A stretch of DNA of 64,000 bases from Brachybacterium phenoliresistens (GCF_000576425.1 NZ_KK069991.1:215417-279416), one strand, 5' to 3'. Positions 41,893 through 50,466 are shown, counted from the first letter of the stretch. Notes: generated from the letters alone by a model not told the origin. Numbers and translations are program-made.

Positions 41893-42840
41893 ATGCGCGA
41901 GAACGATCCCCTGCGGCGCCTGCTGGATGCGGTGCTGGACGCCGACGGCTCCTCCCTCGAGGAGATGGCCGCCAGCGCGCACCTCTCGCCCTTCCACTTC
42001 CACCGCTCCGTGCGGGCCGGTGCGGGGGAGACGCCCACCGCCCTGCGCCGGAGGGTCGCCCTCGAGCAGGCGGCATGGAGCATCCAGCGCGGCACCAGCG
42101 CGACCGATGCCGCGTTCGCCGCCGGCTACGACTCCCTCGAGGGCTTCTCCCGGGCGTTCCGCCGCGCCTACGGGCATCCGCCGAGCGCGATGCCGCCGCC
42201 GCGCGAGCGCGGCCACTGGCTGCCGGCGCCCAACGGGATCCACTTCCATTCGCCGACGGTCCTGTACGTCGACGCCGGAGGGGTACGGGAGCACCCTGCC
42301 GGGGACGTGCTCGCGCTGCTGGTCTCCCACGATCTCGACGACATCGACGCCCTGCTGGACTCCGCCGCCGCCCTGGACGAGGACGCCTGCCGCCGGGTGC
42401 GCCTGCCGGGCAGCGCCCCGCGCGCCTGGGACGGCCCCGACACCTCGATCGCCGAGGTCCTGCGCCACCTGGTGGTCAGCAAGGAGCCGTGGCTGGCCAG
42501 CATCGAGGGCGCCGCGGCGCCCGACCTGGACGTGCCCGACGCCGTCCCCGCGCTCCGGGAGCGGCACCGGGACGTCGCCCCGCGGTGGCTGGCGATGATC
42601 CGCGACGTCGAGCACCGCGGCGCCTGGCAGGACCGCATCGTCGACGCCCTGTGCGAACCGCCGGAGTCGTTCCTGCTCGCCGAGATCGTCGCCCACGAGC
42701 TCACCTTCTCCGCCCACCGCCGCCAGCTCGCCCGCTGGATGCTCGCCGATGCGGGCATCGGCCCCGAGCACGCCCCGCCCGACCCCGACCCCATCCTGTG
42801 GCGACGCAGGACCCTCACCGGAGGAGACGCCCCGTCATGA
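41893..42840 (+). CDS. AraC-type helix-turn-helix fused to a DinB-like domain
   Basis: A 315-residue fusion. An N-terminal AraC DNA-binding module covers about residues 8-105 (LEEMAASAHLSPFHFHRSV, ATDAAFAAGYDSLEGFSRAFRRAYGHPPS). A C-terminal four-helix DinB-like part follows (about 130-300), with His residues in VLRHLVVSKEPWL and VAHELTFSAHRRQ placed as in DinB metal sites. The reversed order, DNA-binding first, is unlike classic AraC. It overlaps the next gene by 4 bp (ATGA), so both form one unit. The ligand or damage signal is unknown. Confidence 0.85.
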   Translation: MRENDPLRRLLDAVLDADGSSLEEMAASAHLSPFHFHRSVRAGAGETPTALRRRVALEQAAWSIQRGTSATDAAFAAGYDSLEGFSRAFRRAYGHPPSAMPPPRERGHWLPAPNGIHFHSPTVLYVDAGGVREHPAGDVLALLVSHDLDDIDALLDSAAALDEDACRRVRLPGSAPRAWDGPDTSIAEVLRHLVVSKEPWLASIEGAAAPDLDVPDAVPALRERHRDVAPRWLAMIRDVEHRGAWQDRIVDALCEPPESFLLAEIVAHELTFSAHRRQLARWMLADAGIGPEHAPPDPDPILWRRRTLTGGDAPS

Positions 42841-43391
42841 CCGCCTACCGCTACTACACCGCCAGCAGCCTCGACGGCTTCATCGCGACCGCGGACGACA
42901 GCCTGGACTGGCTCCTGTCCCAGCCCCTCGACGCGGCGGGGCCGATGAACTACGAGGAGTTCATCGCAGGCATCGGCGCGATCGTCATGGGCGCGACCAC
43001 CTGCGCCTGGATCCTCGAGCACGAGGAGTCGGGCCCGCGGCCCTGGCCCTACTCCCAGCCCAGCTTCGTCCTCACCCACCGCGACCTGGCGGCCCCGGCC
43101 GGCCACGTCGCCGTGGTCTCCGGCGACGTCGCGGCGCTGCGCCCCCGGCTCGAGGAGGCGGCCGCCGGGAAGGACGTGTGGATCGTCGGCGGCGGGGACC
43201 TGGCCGCCCAGTTCGCGCGCGCCGGCATGCTCGACGAGGTCCTCATCTCCTATGCGCCGGTCATGCTCGGCGCCGGGCGCCCCCTGTTCCCGGATCGCCT
43301 GGACCTCGAGCTGGTCGAGCTGGCCCGCAACGAGGCCTTCGCCTGCGCGCGGTACGCCGTCGCGGGTCGACCCGGCGCCTCGGGGAGCTGA
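42837..43391 (+). CDS. Dihydrofolate-reductase-fold protein (RibD C-terminal-like)
   Basis: A 184-residue member of the bacterial DHFR/RibD-C-like family: YRYYTASSLDGFIATADDSLDWLL, IGAIVMGATTCAWIL, and the cofactor-site end KDVWIVGGGDLAAQFARAGMLDEVLISYAPVMLGAGRPLF. Such proteins are NADPH-dependent reductases of unknown substrate, not the essential FolA. Its ATG overlaps the stop of the AraC-DinB gene, with GGAGGAG 9 bases upstream. The pair often travels together in actinobacteria as far as I recall, so the regulator probably controls this unit. Confidence 0.88.
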   Translation: MTAYRYYTASSLDGFIATADDSLDWLLSQPLDAAGPMNYEEFIAGIGAIVMGATTCAWILEHEESGPRPWPYSQPSFVLTHRDLAAPAGHVAVVSGDVAALRPRLEEAAAGKDVWIVGGGDLAAQFARAGMLDEVLISYAPVMLGAGRPLFPDRLDLELVELARNEAFACARYAVAGRPGASGS

Positions 43392-43413
43392 CCGCGTCGG
43401 CGACAATGGGGGC

Positions 43414-43890
43414 ATGACCGCAGCCACTGCCCGCGACCACGAGCTGATGGGGCTCGCCCTCGAGCACGCGGCGGCGGCCGCGCGGCGGGAGCCGGCCGAT
43501 GTGCCCATCGGCGCCCTCGTCGTGGACGAGCACGGCGCCGTCATCGCACGGGCCGCCAACCGCCGCGAGGCGGACGAGGACCCCACCGCGCACGCCGAGA
43601 TCCTCGCCCTGCGCGAGGCCGCGCGCATCCGCGGCCGATGGAACCTCACGGGCTGCACCCTGGTGGTCACCCTCGAGCCGTGCACCATGTGCGCGGGGGC
43701 GATCGTGCTGGCCCGGATCGCGCGGGTGGTCGTCGGGGCGCCGGACCCCAAGGCCGGAGCCGCCGGATCGCTCTACGACCTGGTGCGCGAGCCACGGCTG
43801 AACCATCGGGTCGAGCTCACCGACGGCGTCCGCGCCGCGGAGTGCGGGGACCTGCTGCGCGCCTTCTTCCGCGCCCGTCGCGGCCGGTGA
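43414..43890 (+). CDS. tadA: tRNA-specific adenosine deaminase
   Basis: A 158-residue zinc deaminase that turns A34 of tRNA-Arg into inosine. Catalytic residues are in place: His60-Ala-Glu62 and Pro-Cys90-Thr-Met-Cys93. RGRWNLTGCTLVVTLEPCTMCAGAI, DPKAGAAGSLYDLV and LNHRVELTDGV are typical of TadA. GACAAT lies 6 bases before the ATG, with no Shine-Dalgarno motif, so the gene may also have its own leaderless promoter. It is essential in most bacteria. Confidence 0.95.
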   Translation: MTAATARDHELMGLALEHAAAAARREPADVPIGALVVDEHGAVIARAANRREADEDPTAHAEILALREAARIRGRWNLTGCTLVVTLEPCTMCAGAIVLARIARVVVGAPDPKAGAAGSLYDLVREPRLNHRVELTDGVRAAECGDLLRAFFRARRGR

Positions 43891-44053
43891 CTCCCGCGCC
43901 GCCCGGGACCCGCCGGCACCCCCGGCGGCACGGCGCGCCGACCACGGTGCGAGACGCGCGGATCGGAGGGTGGGACGGTCAGTAGGATCGGGTGCCCCGT
44001 GCCCCACCCCCGCCGCAGCTCCGGGCTGCCGGGAACCCTCCAGGAGTGCTCCG

Positions 44054-44860
44054 ATGAACCCAGGTCCGACGCCGCCGTCGGAAGGAGGTCAGGCCTCCGT
44101 CCGCGCCCAGGACGTCTCGAAGGTCTTCTTCTCCGGCACCGAGCCCGTGTGGGCGCTCGAGGACTTCTCCCTCGACCTCGAGCCCGGCTCCTTCACCTGC
44201 ATCGTCGGCCCGTCCGGCTGCGGGAAGTCGACCTTCCTGCGGATCCTCGGCGGCCTCGAGGAGCGGACCGTCGGCGAGGTCGCCCTCACCGGCGCGGAGC
44301 ACGCCGTGCCGGCCGCCTTCGTCTTCCAGGAGCACGGCGTCTTCCCGTGGATGACCGTGCTGGACAACGTCGCCTTCGGGCTGCGGATGGCCGGCACCGG
44401 CCGCCGCGAGCGCGAGGACATCGCCCGGCAGTGGCTGGACCGGGTGCGCCTGGGCGACTTCGCCGCCTCCTACCCGCACCAGCTGTCCGGCGGCATGCGC
44501 CAGCGCGTCGCGATCGCCCGCGCCTTCGCCACCGGCTCCCCGCTGCTGCTCATGGACGAGCCCCTCGGCGCCCTGGACGCGCAGACCCGCATGCTCATGC
44601 AGGAGGAGCTGGTCGCCCTGTGGGAGCAGGAGCGCAAGACCGTCCTCATGGTCACCCACGACATCGACGAGGCGATCATCCTGTCGGACCGGATCATCGT
44701 CATGTCCGGCCGCCCCGGCACCCTGCGCGAGGACATCACCGTGCCGTTCGCCCGGCCGCGCACCGTCGACATCGAGCGCACCGGCGAGTTCGGCGAGCTG
44801 CGCGCCCGCATCTGGAACCTGCTGCGCGAGGACGTCCGCGCGGCCGAGGAGACCGCATGA
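44054..44860 (+). CDS. NitT/TauT-type ABC transporter ATP-binding protein
   Basis: A 268-residue ATPase with Walker A GPSGCGKST, Q-loop FQEHGVFPWMTV, signature LSGGMRQRV, Walker B LLLMDEPLGALD and an H-loop THDIDEA. The 'MDEPLGALDAQTR' form is typical of nitrate/sulfonate/taurine/thiamine-precursor importers. AGGAG lies 7 bases before the ATG. TAGGAT (43983-43988) is a candidate -10 box upstream. Its stop overlaps the permease start (ATGA). The three-gene set is complete; the substrate is not evident. Confidence 0.93.
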   Translation: MNPGPTPPSEGGQASVRAQDVSKVFFSGTEPVWALEDFSLDLEPGSFTCIVGPSGCGKSTFLRILGGLEERTVGEVALTGAEHAVPAAFVFQEHGVFPWMTVLDNVAFGLRMAGTGRREREDIARQWLDRVRLGDFAASYPHQLSGGMRQRVAIARAFATGSPLLLMDEPLGALDAQTRMLMQEELVALWEQERKTVLMVTHDIDEAIILSDRIIVMSGRPGTLREDITVPFARPRTVDIERTGEFGELRARIWNLLREDVRAAEETA

Positions 44861-45726
44861 GCACCACCCCTGCCCCGGACGCCGCATCGGCCCCCGCCCC
44901 GTCGCCGCGACCCGCCGACCGTGAGGACCGCACCCTGGTCGCCGCCCGGGCGCATCGGGCGCGGGAGAACGCCCTGCGCACCCGCGACCTGGTGCTCTCG
45001 ATCGCCGCGCCGGTGGTGCTGGTGCTGCTGTGGGAGGTCTGCGCCCGCGCGCTGATCATCGACCCGCGGTTCTTCCCGGCGCCCACCACCATCCTCGCCG
45101 CGCTGGGGGAGATGCTCCGCAGCGGCGAGCTGTGGACGCACACCGCCCCCACCCTGGCCCGGCTGCTCATCGGCGGCGGACTCGGAGCGCTGTGCGGGAT
45201 CGCCGTCGGGCTGCTGATGGGCTCCTCGCGGGCTCTGAACGCCGCCCTCGGGCCGCTGTTCTCCGCGCTCTACCCGCTGCCGAAGATCGCGATCTTCCCG
45301 ATCCTGCTGATGATCTTCGGCCCCACCGAGCTGCCCAAGATCATCGCCGTGTTCATCACGACGTTCTTCGTCATGCAGATCAGCACCGTCTCCGGGGTGT
45401 GGGCGATCGACCGCAAGCTGCTCGAGGCGGGCTCCGCCTACGGCGCCACCGGCTTCGACCGCTTCCGCTTCGTGGTGCTGCCGGGGGCGATGCCCTTCGT
45501 CTTCTCGGGGCTGCGCACCGCGACCGGCACCGCCGTGGTCGTGGTGACCGCCGTCGAGTTCACCGGCGCCTCCACCACGGGCCTGGGGTACCTGATCTGG
45601 AACTCCTGGCAGCTGTTCATCCCGGAGAAGCTGTATGTCGGCCTGCTGGTCATCGGGATCATCGGCGCCGTCCTGACCACCCTGCTCAGCCGCAGCGAGA
45701 AGCTGCTGCTGCCCTGGCGCCGCTGA
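44857..45726 (+). CDS. NitT/TauT-type ABC transporter permease
   Basis: A 289-residue permease with six helices after a 45-residue Pro/Ala/Arg cytoplasmic start. The coupling (EAA) loop is EAGSAYGATGFDRFRFVVLPGAMPFV, followed by SGLRTATGTAVVVVTAVEF, as in the SsuC/TauC/ThiX group. Its ATG overlaps the ATPase stop by 4 bp. Acts as a homodimer with two copies of the ATPase. Confidence 0.93.
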   Translation: MSTTPAPDAASAPAPSPRPADREDRTLVAARAHRARENALRTRDLVLSIAAPVVLVLLWEVCARALIIDPRFFPAPTTILAALGEMLRSGELWTHTAPTLARLLIGGGLGALCGIAVGLLMGSSRALNAALGPLFSALYPLPKIAIFPILLMIFGPTELPKIIAVFITTFFVMQISTVSGVWAIDRKLLEAGSAYGATGFDRFRFVVLPGAMPFVFSGLRTATGTAVVVVTAVEFTGASTTGLGYLIWNSWQLFIPEKLYVGLLVIGIIGAVLTTLLSRSEKLLLPWRR

Positions 45727-45769
45727 CGCCCGCCGCCCGTCCCCCTTTCCTCTGCCTCAGGAGCACACC

Positions 45770-46801
45770 ATGCGTCGTCGCACCCTCCTCTCCCTCGCCT
45801 CCGCCACCGCCGTCGGCGGGGCCCTGGCCGCCTGCGGTCCCGCCGTCACCGGCGAGGACCCGGCCGGCTCCGACGCCGGCGGGGCCTCCGGCACCGTGCG
45901 CGTGGGCCATGTCCCCTCGGGCCTGTTCGCCCCGCTGTACGTGGCCGATGCGCAGGGCTACTTCGCCGATGCCGGCATCACGATCGAGCTGACGCCGCTG
46001 AAGTCCGGACAGGACGGCATCCCGATGCTGTCCAACGACCAGCTGGACGTGATGGTCGCCGGGTTCAGCGCCGGCATGTTCAACGCTCTCGCCCAGGGGC
46101 TGGCCTTCAAGGTCGTCGGCTCGATGGGGATCTCCCCGGGCGACCCGGAGAACTCCCCGACCGCTCTCGAGGTGCGCCAGGCGCTGATCGACGACGGCTC
46201 CGTGGCGACCGTCGCCGACCTCAAGGGCCGCAAGATCGCCGTCGCCGGCGGCGAGGGCGCCACCGGCGGCTACCTGCTGGCGGCGATGCTGCAGGAGGGC
46301 GGGCTCACCCTCGCCGACGTCGAAGTCTCCAACCTCTCCACCCCCGACCAGGAGCCCGCGATCACCAACGGGTCCGTGGACGCGGCGACCCCCTCCGCGC
46401 CGTTCTCCACCGCGATGGAGGAGGCCGGGGTCGCCTCGCCGATCGCCGTCCCCGCGCAGGGCGTCACCGGCACCGGCGTGCTCTACTCCGAGACCTTCCT
46501 CGGCGCCGAGCAGGCGCAGGCCTTCTTCACCGCGCTCACGAAGGGCGCGCAGGACCTCGCCGCCTCCGGCCCGCAGAGCGACGAGGTCTACCAGATCCTC
46601 GCCGACACCCTCGGCCAGGACATCGAGGTCCTGAAGTCCTCGCCGATGTACACCTACCTGCCCGACCTCGCCCCGCAGCCCGAACAGCTCGAGAACATGC
46701 AGGCCGTGTGGATCGAGGCCGGCCAGATCACGGCCGCCGAGCCGCTGGACGTGGCGGGCATCGTCGATGCGAGCTTCGCCGAGGGGTCCGGCGCGAGCTG
46801 A
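45770..46801 (+). CDS. ABC transporter substrate-binding lipoprotein (NMT1/THI5-like)
   Basis: A 343-residue lipoprotein. The signal (MRRRTLLSLASAT) ends in a lipobox with Cys22 (GALAAC); the Arg run could also use the Tat route. The mature part is a periplasmic-binding fold of the NMT1/SsuA type: VRVGHVPSGLFAPLYVADAQGYFADAGI, DQLDVMVAGFSAGMFNALAQG, LKGRKIAVAGGEGATGGYLL. CAGGAG lies 7 bases before the ATG. It follows the permease by 43 bp. Candidates for the ligand are sulfonates, nitrate or a thiamine precursor; nothing in the neighbourhood decides. Confidence 0.9.
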   Translation: MRRRTLLSLASATAVGGALAACGPAVTGEDPAGSDAGGASGTVRVGHVPSGLFAPLYVADAQGYFADAGITIELTPLKSGQDGIPMLSNDQLDVMVAGFSAGMFNALAQGLAFKVVGSMGISPGDPENSPTALEVRQALIDDGSVATVADLKGRKIAVAGGEGATGGYLLAAMLQEGGLTLADVEVSNLSTPDQEPAITNGSVDAATPSAPFSTAMEEAGVASPIAVPAQGVTGTGVLYSETFLGAEQAQAFFTALTKGAQDLAASGPQSDEVYQILADTLGQDIEVLKSSPMYTYLPDLAPQPEQLENMQAVWIEAGQITAAEPLDVAGIVDASFAEGSGAS

Positions 46802-46840
46802 GCCGCAGGGGCGAGCAGTGCCGGACACTTCACTCATCGT

Positions 46841-46862
46841 CGGAATGAGACATGGCATTCCG
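46841..46862 (+). terminator. Hairpin after the ABC operon
   Basis: CGGAATG (46841-46847) pairs with CATTCCG (46856-46862) around 8 bases, 40 bases after the last stop of the operon and right at the left edge of the A+T-richer island. Confidence 0.5.
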
Positions 46863-47018
46863 CAGTCCTCGACCGTCGCCGAGCTGACTCGCGTCCGCCG
46901 GTTACCGCAACGGGTCTAAGGTGTTCGTTTGCAGGTCAAGATAGCAACTCCGACGCGCCAAGCTGGGGCCACTTCATCATACGATATCATTATTGATTTC
47001 TCTCGGTGAGCCACGTCA

Positions 47019-47504
47019 CTAGATTGTATGTTTCAGGGTGTCGAAGTCGGAAAGGAATCCAACGGGCATAGGAAAGCACATGAGGGTTTGGATGCGCCAG
47101 ACGTCGTCGTTGAGAATCAAGTATGAGGTGCGCGAACTCTCAGTGTCGACCTCGCATTTCTCTCCGGGGTCCGCGCCGCGGGGCCAGGACTCCTCTAGTC
47201 CGTACAGCGGCGGGAGGACTGTGTAAACGTTGACGTGCATTGCGTCCACTGACGATTCGACATCGCAAATAGTGATCGGTTCTCCCGAGTCTATGTGTTC
47301 GCGAACTTCAGGAAGGTCACTTTCGCTTAACCATGGTGCCGCCTGATATGCGTCCAGGCAACGATCCGTGGCGATATCGCTCTCCAGGGAGCTCAGGGCT
47401 TCCTTCGATGGGGCTGTGGCTGGGGCCTGCTCATGTTCTGTGCAACCTGCGAGAATCGCAATCGCCAAGATCGTCGAACTAGCAACGACTCTTCTTGTGG
47501 TCAT
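47019..47504 (-). CDS. Small secreted lipoprotein
   Basis: A 161-residue protein with a lipoprotein signal (TTRRVVASSTILAIAILAGC, Cys21 as lipid site). The mature part has four Cys that could form two disulfides (DRCLDAYQ, ITICDV, EKCEVD, LMCFPM) and no recognised family. The start ATG is inferred from the signal; a TTG at 47549 in frame is less likely. It begins 20 bp after the protease gene in the same direction, and both have similar unusual codon usage, so they entered together. It may bind or inhibit the protease (inference). Confidence 0.75.
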   Translation of the reverse strand: MTTRRVVASSTILAIAILAGCTEHEQAPATAPSKEALSSLESDIATDRCLDAYQAAPWLSESDLPEVREHIDSGEPITICDVESSVDAMHVNVYTVLPPLYGLEESWPRGADPGEKCEVDTESSRTSYLILNDDVWRIQTLMCFPMPVGFLSDFDTLKHTI

Positions 47505-47524
47505 TTGCGGGGGTGTATAGCCGG

Positions 47525-48871
47525 TCAAAATGATACTCCCGAATTCCAATCAAGAAGGTACGCAAGGGGAGAGTAGTAGTACTGGCAGTTGGTGGTCTTG
47601 TCTACGCCGTTGAATGCGGTCACGTTGCCGGAGGCGATCATCCCTCCAGATGCCCGGAATCGGAAGACGGCCCCACCGGAGTCGCCCTTCCTGAATCCGT
47701 CACATGTATACTCCAGAGGGTTGTCGGGCGACGGCAGGACCATCTCCGTCATCCGCACCCGCTTGATGATCGGATTCTCTTCGGTTCCGTAGTTCACGTT
47801 GGAAAGTTGAGTGGGTCGGCGTACTAAGTAGTTTCCATTGGTCCCAGTGGTTCTTCCTGACGTGAGCACGAGTGTGCCCTGTGAAGGAAGGAGGAAATCT
47901 GCCGCCCCGTAAGGCTCGCGGTGCGCCGTGGACACGGGGCCCATCAAAACCTGCTTGGCATAAGATCCCCCTCGGAGGAGTCGAAAATCGCCATATGATT
48001 CCAGTGTGCCGGATCCGCTGGTGCTATAGGAGGTGGTATACGTATTTCCAACGAATGTGCCGGACGCTCCGGTGGTTCGGAAAGAGGAGCCTACGCAATG
48101 GCCAGCAGTGAGCATCATTGTCTCACCATTCACCTTCAGTGGCACCGACATGGAGCAGACTGAAATAAAGTCGGGGGCCGACCGAATCTGTCCACCGCCA
48201 GGAAGCGGAGTGTTCGGATAGCGCATATTTTCTGCAGAGACGCTCAGTTCTCCCGATGTGAACTTAACGGGCAGCGGGGTAGTAGCTTCAACTTCTCGCA
48301 TAAGTTCGGAAGTGTCAGTCGAGAGCCCCCGACTATCTGGGGTGATCTGTTCGCCATCGGGGACGCTTAGGCCGGATATAGATCCGGTGGGGTCGGTGTC
48401 AATGGTGACGATCGCAGTTTGTGTCGCGACGTCGAGCCCGATTCCGACGAGCTCGCCTGAGTCCGTGCGTGCTTCAAGTACTTCCGCCGCAGAGCGATTG
48501 AAGTCAGAGATGCTGAAGTTCGAGTCGACGAAGCGAACAAAAGTCATCTCGCGGTGACTGAGCGCTCCCTGGACGACGGAGCGTAATTCGGATGTGGCGG
48601 ACTCGCCGTGGACTTCAATCATGGTTCCGTCCGAAGTGAAAGCCGTTCCAAGCAACATTTCGCCGCTATTCCGCAGTGCTTCCCGGAGCTTCTGATCGAT
48701 AGCTTGGAGTTCCGCGCTCGGTTCTGAGAGGAACGCCCGACTGCCCGTGCTGTCGTTTTGGTTTTCTCCCGGCGGGTCTGCAAAGGCTGAGGTGGCCCAT
48801 GTGCATGTGGAAGTTGCGACGACGAAAATGGACGCAAAAGCTAGCAGGCGTTTGCGGTATGAGTTCCCCAT
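47525..48871 (-). CDS. Secreted trypsin-like (S1) serine protease with propeptide
   Basis: A 448-residue exported protease. A Sec signal ends near AFA-DP (residue 31). A region of about 190 residues follows that looks like the folding propeptide of alpha-lytic/streptogrisin proteases. The catalytic domain holds His258 (TAGHC), Asp295 (YGDFRLL) and Ser398 (KGDSGGAV), plus paired Cys around His and Ser. Codon usage and base composition differ strongly from neighbouring genes, and the DNA has far more A+T. A GTGAC-N4-GTCAC repeat lies in its promoter. Target proteins outside the cell are unknown. Confidence 0.88.
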   Translation of the reverse strand: MGNSYRKRLLAFASIFVVATSTCTWATSAFADPPGENQNDSTGSRAFLSEPSAELQAIDQKLREALRNSGEMLLGTAFTSDGTMIEVHGESATSELRSVVQGALSHREMTFVRFVDSNFSISDFNRSAAEVLEARTDSGELVGIGLDVATQTAIVTIDTDPTGSISGLSVPDGEQITPDSRGLSTDTSELMREVEATTPLPVKFTSGELSVSAENMRYPNTPLPGGGQIRSAPDFISVCSMSVPLKVNGETMMLTAGHCVGSSFRTTGASGTFVGNTYTTSYSTSGSGTLESYGDFRLLRGGSYAKQVLMGPVSTAHREPYGAADFLLPSQGTLVLTSGRTTGTNGNYLVRRPTQLSNVNYGTEENPIIKRVRMTEMVLPSPDNPLEYTCDGFRKGDSGGAVFRFRASGGMIASGNVTAFNGVDKTTNCQYYYSPLAYLLDWNSGVSF

Positions 48872-48887
48872 GAATCCCCCAAGACTT

Positions 48888-48914
48888 AGTATCCCCTGAT
48901 GTGACTGATGTCAC
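48888..48914 (-). promoter_or_regulatory. Promoter/operator of the protease gene
   Basis: GATACT (minus strand, 48893-48888) is a -10 box 16 bases before the ATG at 48871. Just upstream, GTGAC-TGAT-GTCAC (48901-48914) is a perfect inverted repeat lying in the -10/-35 spacer, a good place for a repressor. Confidence 0.5.
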
Positions 48915-48929
48915 TCGTCAGAGAGTATC

Positions 48930-49439
48930 GTGAGCCGAAGTCCACCGCAACCATCGAAGGGCGAAGATGCAAAAATCGGTCTACCGCACGGCATTGGTGG
49001 ACTCCGCGTCCGATTAGCCCGGTGTCGGACGTCGGCGGCGGAGGCCCTCGCGCCGATCGGCCTGCGCATCGACCCGGTCGACGGGGACGCGGGCCTGCTG
49101 AGCATCTCCCGCGACGGCGACGGCGCGCGGAAGCCGCTGGCGACCTACGCGGTCGGGGGCGAGGTCGTGGGCCTGGTCCTCCTGGACCAATGGCACTGGA
49201 CCCAGTTCTGCGATCTCGCGGACCATCCCGCACCGGACCTCGACGCGATCGACGAGCTCGCCGCGCTGCTGGAGGGCTTCATCGCCGGGCGCCACGAGAT
49301 CGTGACGGCGCGTCGCCTGCTGCGCGGGCCGCGGACGATCCTCCGGATCCGCTCCGCGGACGGTCGGGTCTTCGCGCTCGGACGGGAGCGCCGAGGGATC
49401 CACGGGGGTCGCTGGGTAGAGTCCTCCACAGGGCGCTGA
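48930..49439 (+). CDS. Hypothetical protein, possibly 5'-truncated at the island border
   Basis: A 169-residue frame from GTG 48930. From about residue 36 it reads as normal G+C-rich coding DNA (ALAPIGLRIDPVDGDAGLLSI, YAVGGEVVGLVLLDQWHWTQF, LLEGFIAGRHEI). The first 30 residues, however, come from A+T-rich island DNA and look unlike a natural N-terminus. Either the start is further in (no good start is seen) or the island replaced the original 5' end. The body is not a family I recognise. A membrane protein gene follows after 21 bp. Confidence 0.5.
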   Translation: MSRSPPQPSKGEDAKIGLPHGIGGLRVRLARCRTSAAEALAPIGLRIDPVDGDAGLLSISRDGDGARKPLATYAVGGEVVGLVLLDQWHWTQFCDLADHPAPDLDAIDELAALLEGFIAGRHEIVTARRLLRGPRTILRIRSADGRVFALGRERRGIHGGRWVESSTGR

Positions 49440-49460
49440 ACGGCACGAGGGGGAGCGGGC

Positions 49461-49829
49461 ATGGCGGACGAGCAGCAGCACAGGCCGGGCCGGGGCTGGG
49501 GCGCGGCCCTGACCGTCCTGGGGGTGCTGGCTCTCGCCGTCCTGCTGTACGGTCTCGCGATCCTCGTGGCGCCGACGGAGAACCCCGGCGGGCAGTGCAG
49601 CGGGATCGGCTGGGGCTGCACGCTGACCCCGCACGACTCGCTGGTGTTCCTCGGCGTCATCATCGGCCTGCCGACGCTGGTGAGCGCCCTCGTGCTCTCC
49701 TCCATCGCCGCCGGGGTGCTGGTGCGGCGCACCGGGCTCCCCGGGGTGCTCATCGGCCTGATCAGCGTGGTCCCGGCGCTCGTCGTCTCGGCGGTGCTGG
49801 TGACGACGGTCGTGTTCCTGGCGTTCTGA
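49461..49829 (+). CDS. Small membrane protein
   Basis: A 122-residue protein with three hydrophobic helices (about 14-36, 60-84 and 93-120). Two Cys in a Gly-rich loop (GGQCSGIGWGCTL) may form a disulfide outside the cell. GGGGGAG lies 6 bases before the ATG. No family is recognised. It converges on the response regulator gene with a 25-bp gap. Confidence 0.7.
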   Translation: MADEQQHRPGRGWGAALTVLGVLALAVLLYGLAILVAPTENPGGQCSGIGWGCTLTPHDSLVFLGVIIGLPTLVSALVLSSIAAGVLVRRTGLPGVLIGLISVVPALVVSAVLVTTVVFLAF

Positions 49830-49854
49830 TCCGCCGGGCACCGGACGGCAGGGG

Positions 49855-50466
49855 TCAGATCCAGCCGTGCCGGCGGGCGATCGCGACGGCCTCGTGCCGG
49901 TTGGCGGCGCCGACCTTGGCCTGAGCGCTGGAGAGGTAGTTGCGCACCGTGCCCTCGGCGAGATGGGCGCGGCGGGCGATCTGGGCGACGCCGGCGCCGT
50001 CGGCCGCGTACTCGAGGACGTCGGCCTCCCGCGGCGTCAGGGGGGAGTCGCCCGAGGAGATCGTCTCCGCGGCGAGCTCGGGGTCGATCGCGCGGCGGCC
50101 GGCGGCGACGGTGCGCACGGCGGCGGCGAGCTCGGCGGCGCTCGTCGTCTTGGGCAGGAACCCCAGCACCCCCTGTGCGAGGGCGCGCTTGAGGTAGCCG
50201 GGGCGGGCGTGGGAGGTGAGGATCAGGCAGCGCGTCCCCGCGGCGGCCCGGGCGATCCGCGCGCAGGCCTCGAGGCCGTCGCCGTCGGGCAGCTGCAGGT
50301 CCACGACCGCGACCTCCGGGGCGAGGTCCCGGACCAGGTCCACCCCCGAGGCGACGTCCCCGGCCTGGCCGACGATCTCGAGGTCGTCCTCGAGTTCGAG
50401 CATGGTCGCGAGCGCCGAGCGGATCAGGTGCTCGTCGTCGATGAGGACGATCCTCGTGGCGGTCAT
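49855..50466 (-). CDS. NarL/LuxR-type response regulator
   Basis: A 203-residue regulator. The receiver domain has the acidic pair Asp10-Asp11, phosphoacceptor Asp56 (VVDLQLPDGDG) and Lys in FLPKTTS. A LuxR helix-turn-helix follows (LTPREADVLEYAADGAGVAQIARRAHLAEGTVRNYLSSAQAKV). Its start overlaps the stop of the kinase gene by 4 bp. It is the last gene of a five-gene unit with an ABC exporter, which it probably regulates. Confidence 0.95.
   Translation of the reverse strand: MTATRIVLIDDEHLIRSALATMLELEDDLEIVGQAGDVASGVDLVRDLAPEVAVVDLQLPDGDGLEACARIARAAAGTRCLILTSHARPGYLKRALAQGVLGFLPKTTSAAELAAAVRTVAAGRRAIDPELAAETISSGDSPLTPREADVLEYAADGAGVAQIARRAHLAEGTVRNYLSSAQAKVGAANRHEAVAIARRHGWI

Larger units (their letters stand above)
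46830..49010. other. A+T-richer island, probably acquired
   Basis: Base composition drops visibly compared with both sides (stretches such as acgatatcattattgattt near 46,980), and codon choice in the two genes inside includes many A/T-ending codons rarely used elsewhere. No integrase, transposase, tRNA or flanking direct repeat was found, so the mechanism of entry is unknown. The noncoding part 46,863-47,018 shows no further feature. Confidence 0.7.

Noticed and set aside
47505-47549. TTG start at 47549 for the lipoprotein
   Set aside because: It would put 15 residues before an otherwise perfect lipoprotein signal and overlap the protease gene.
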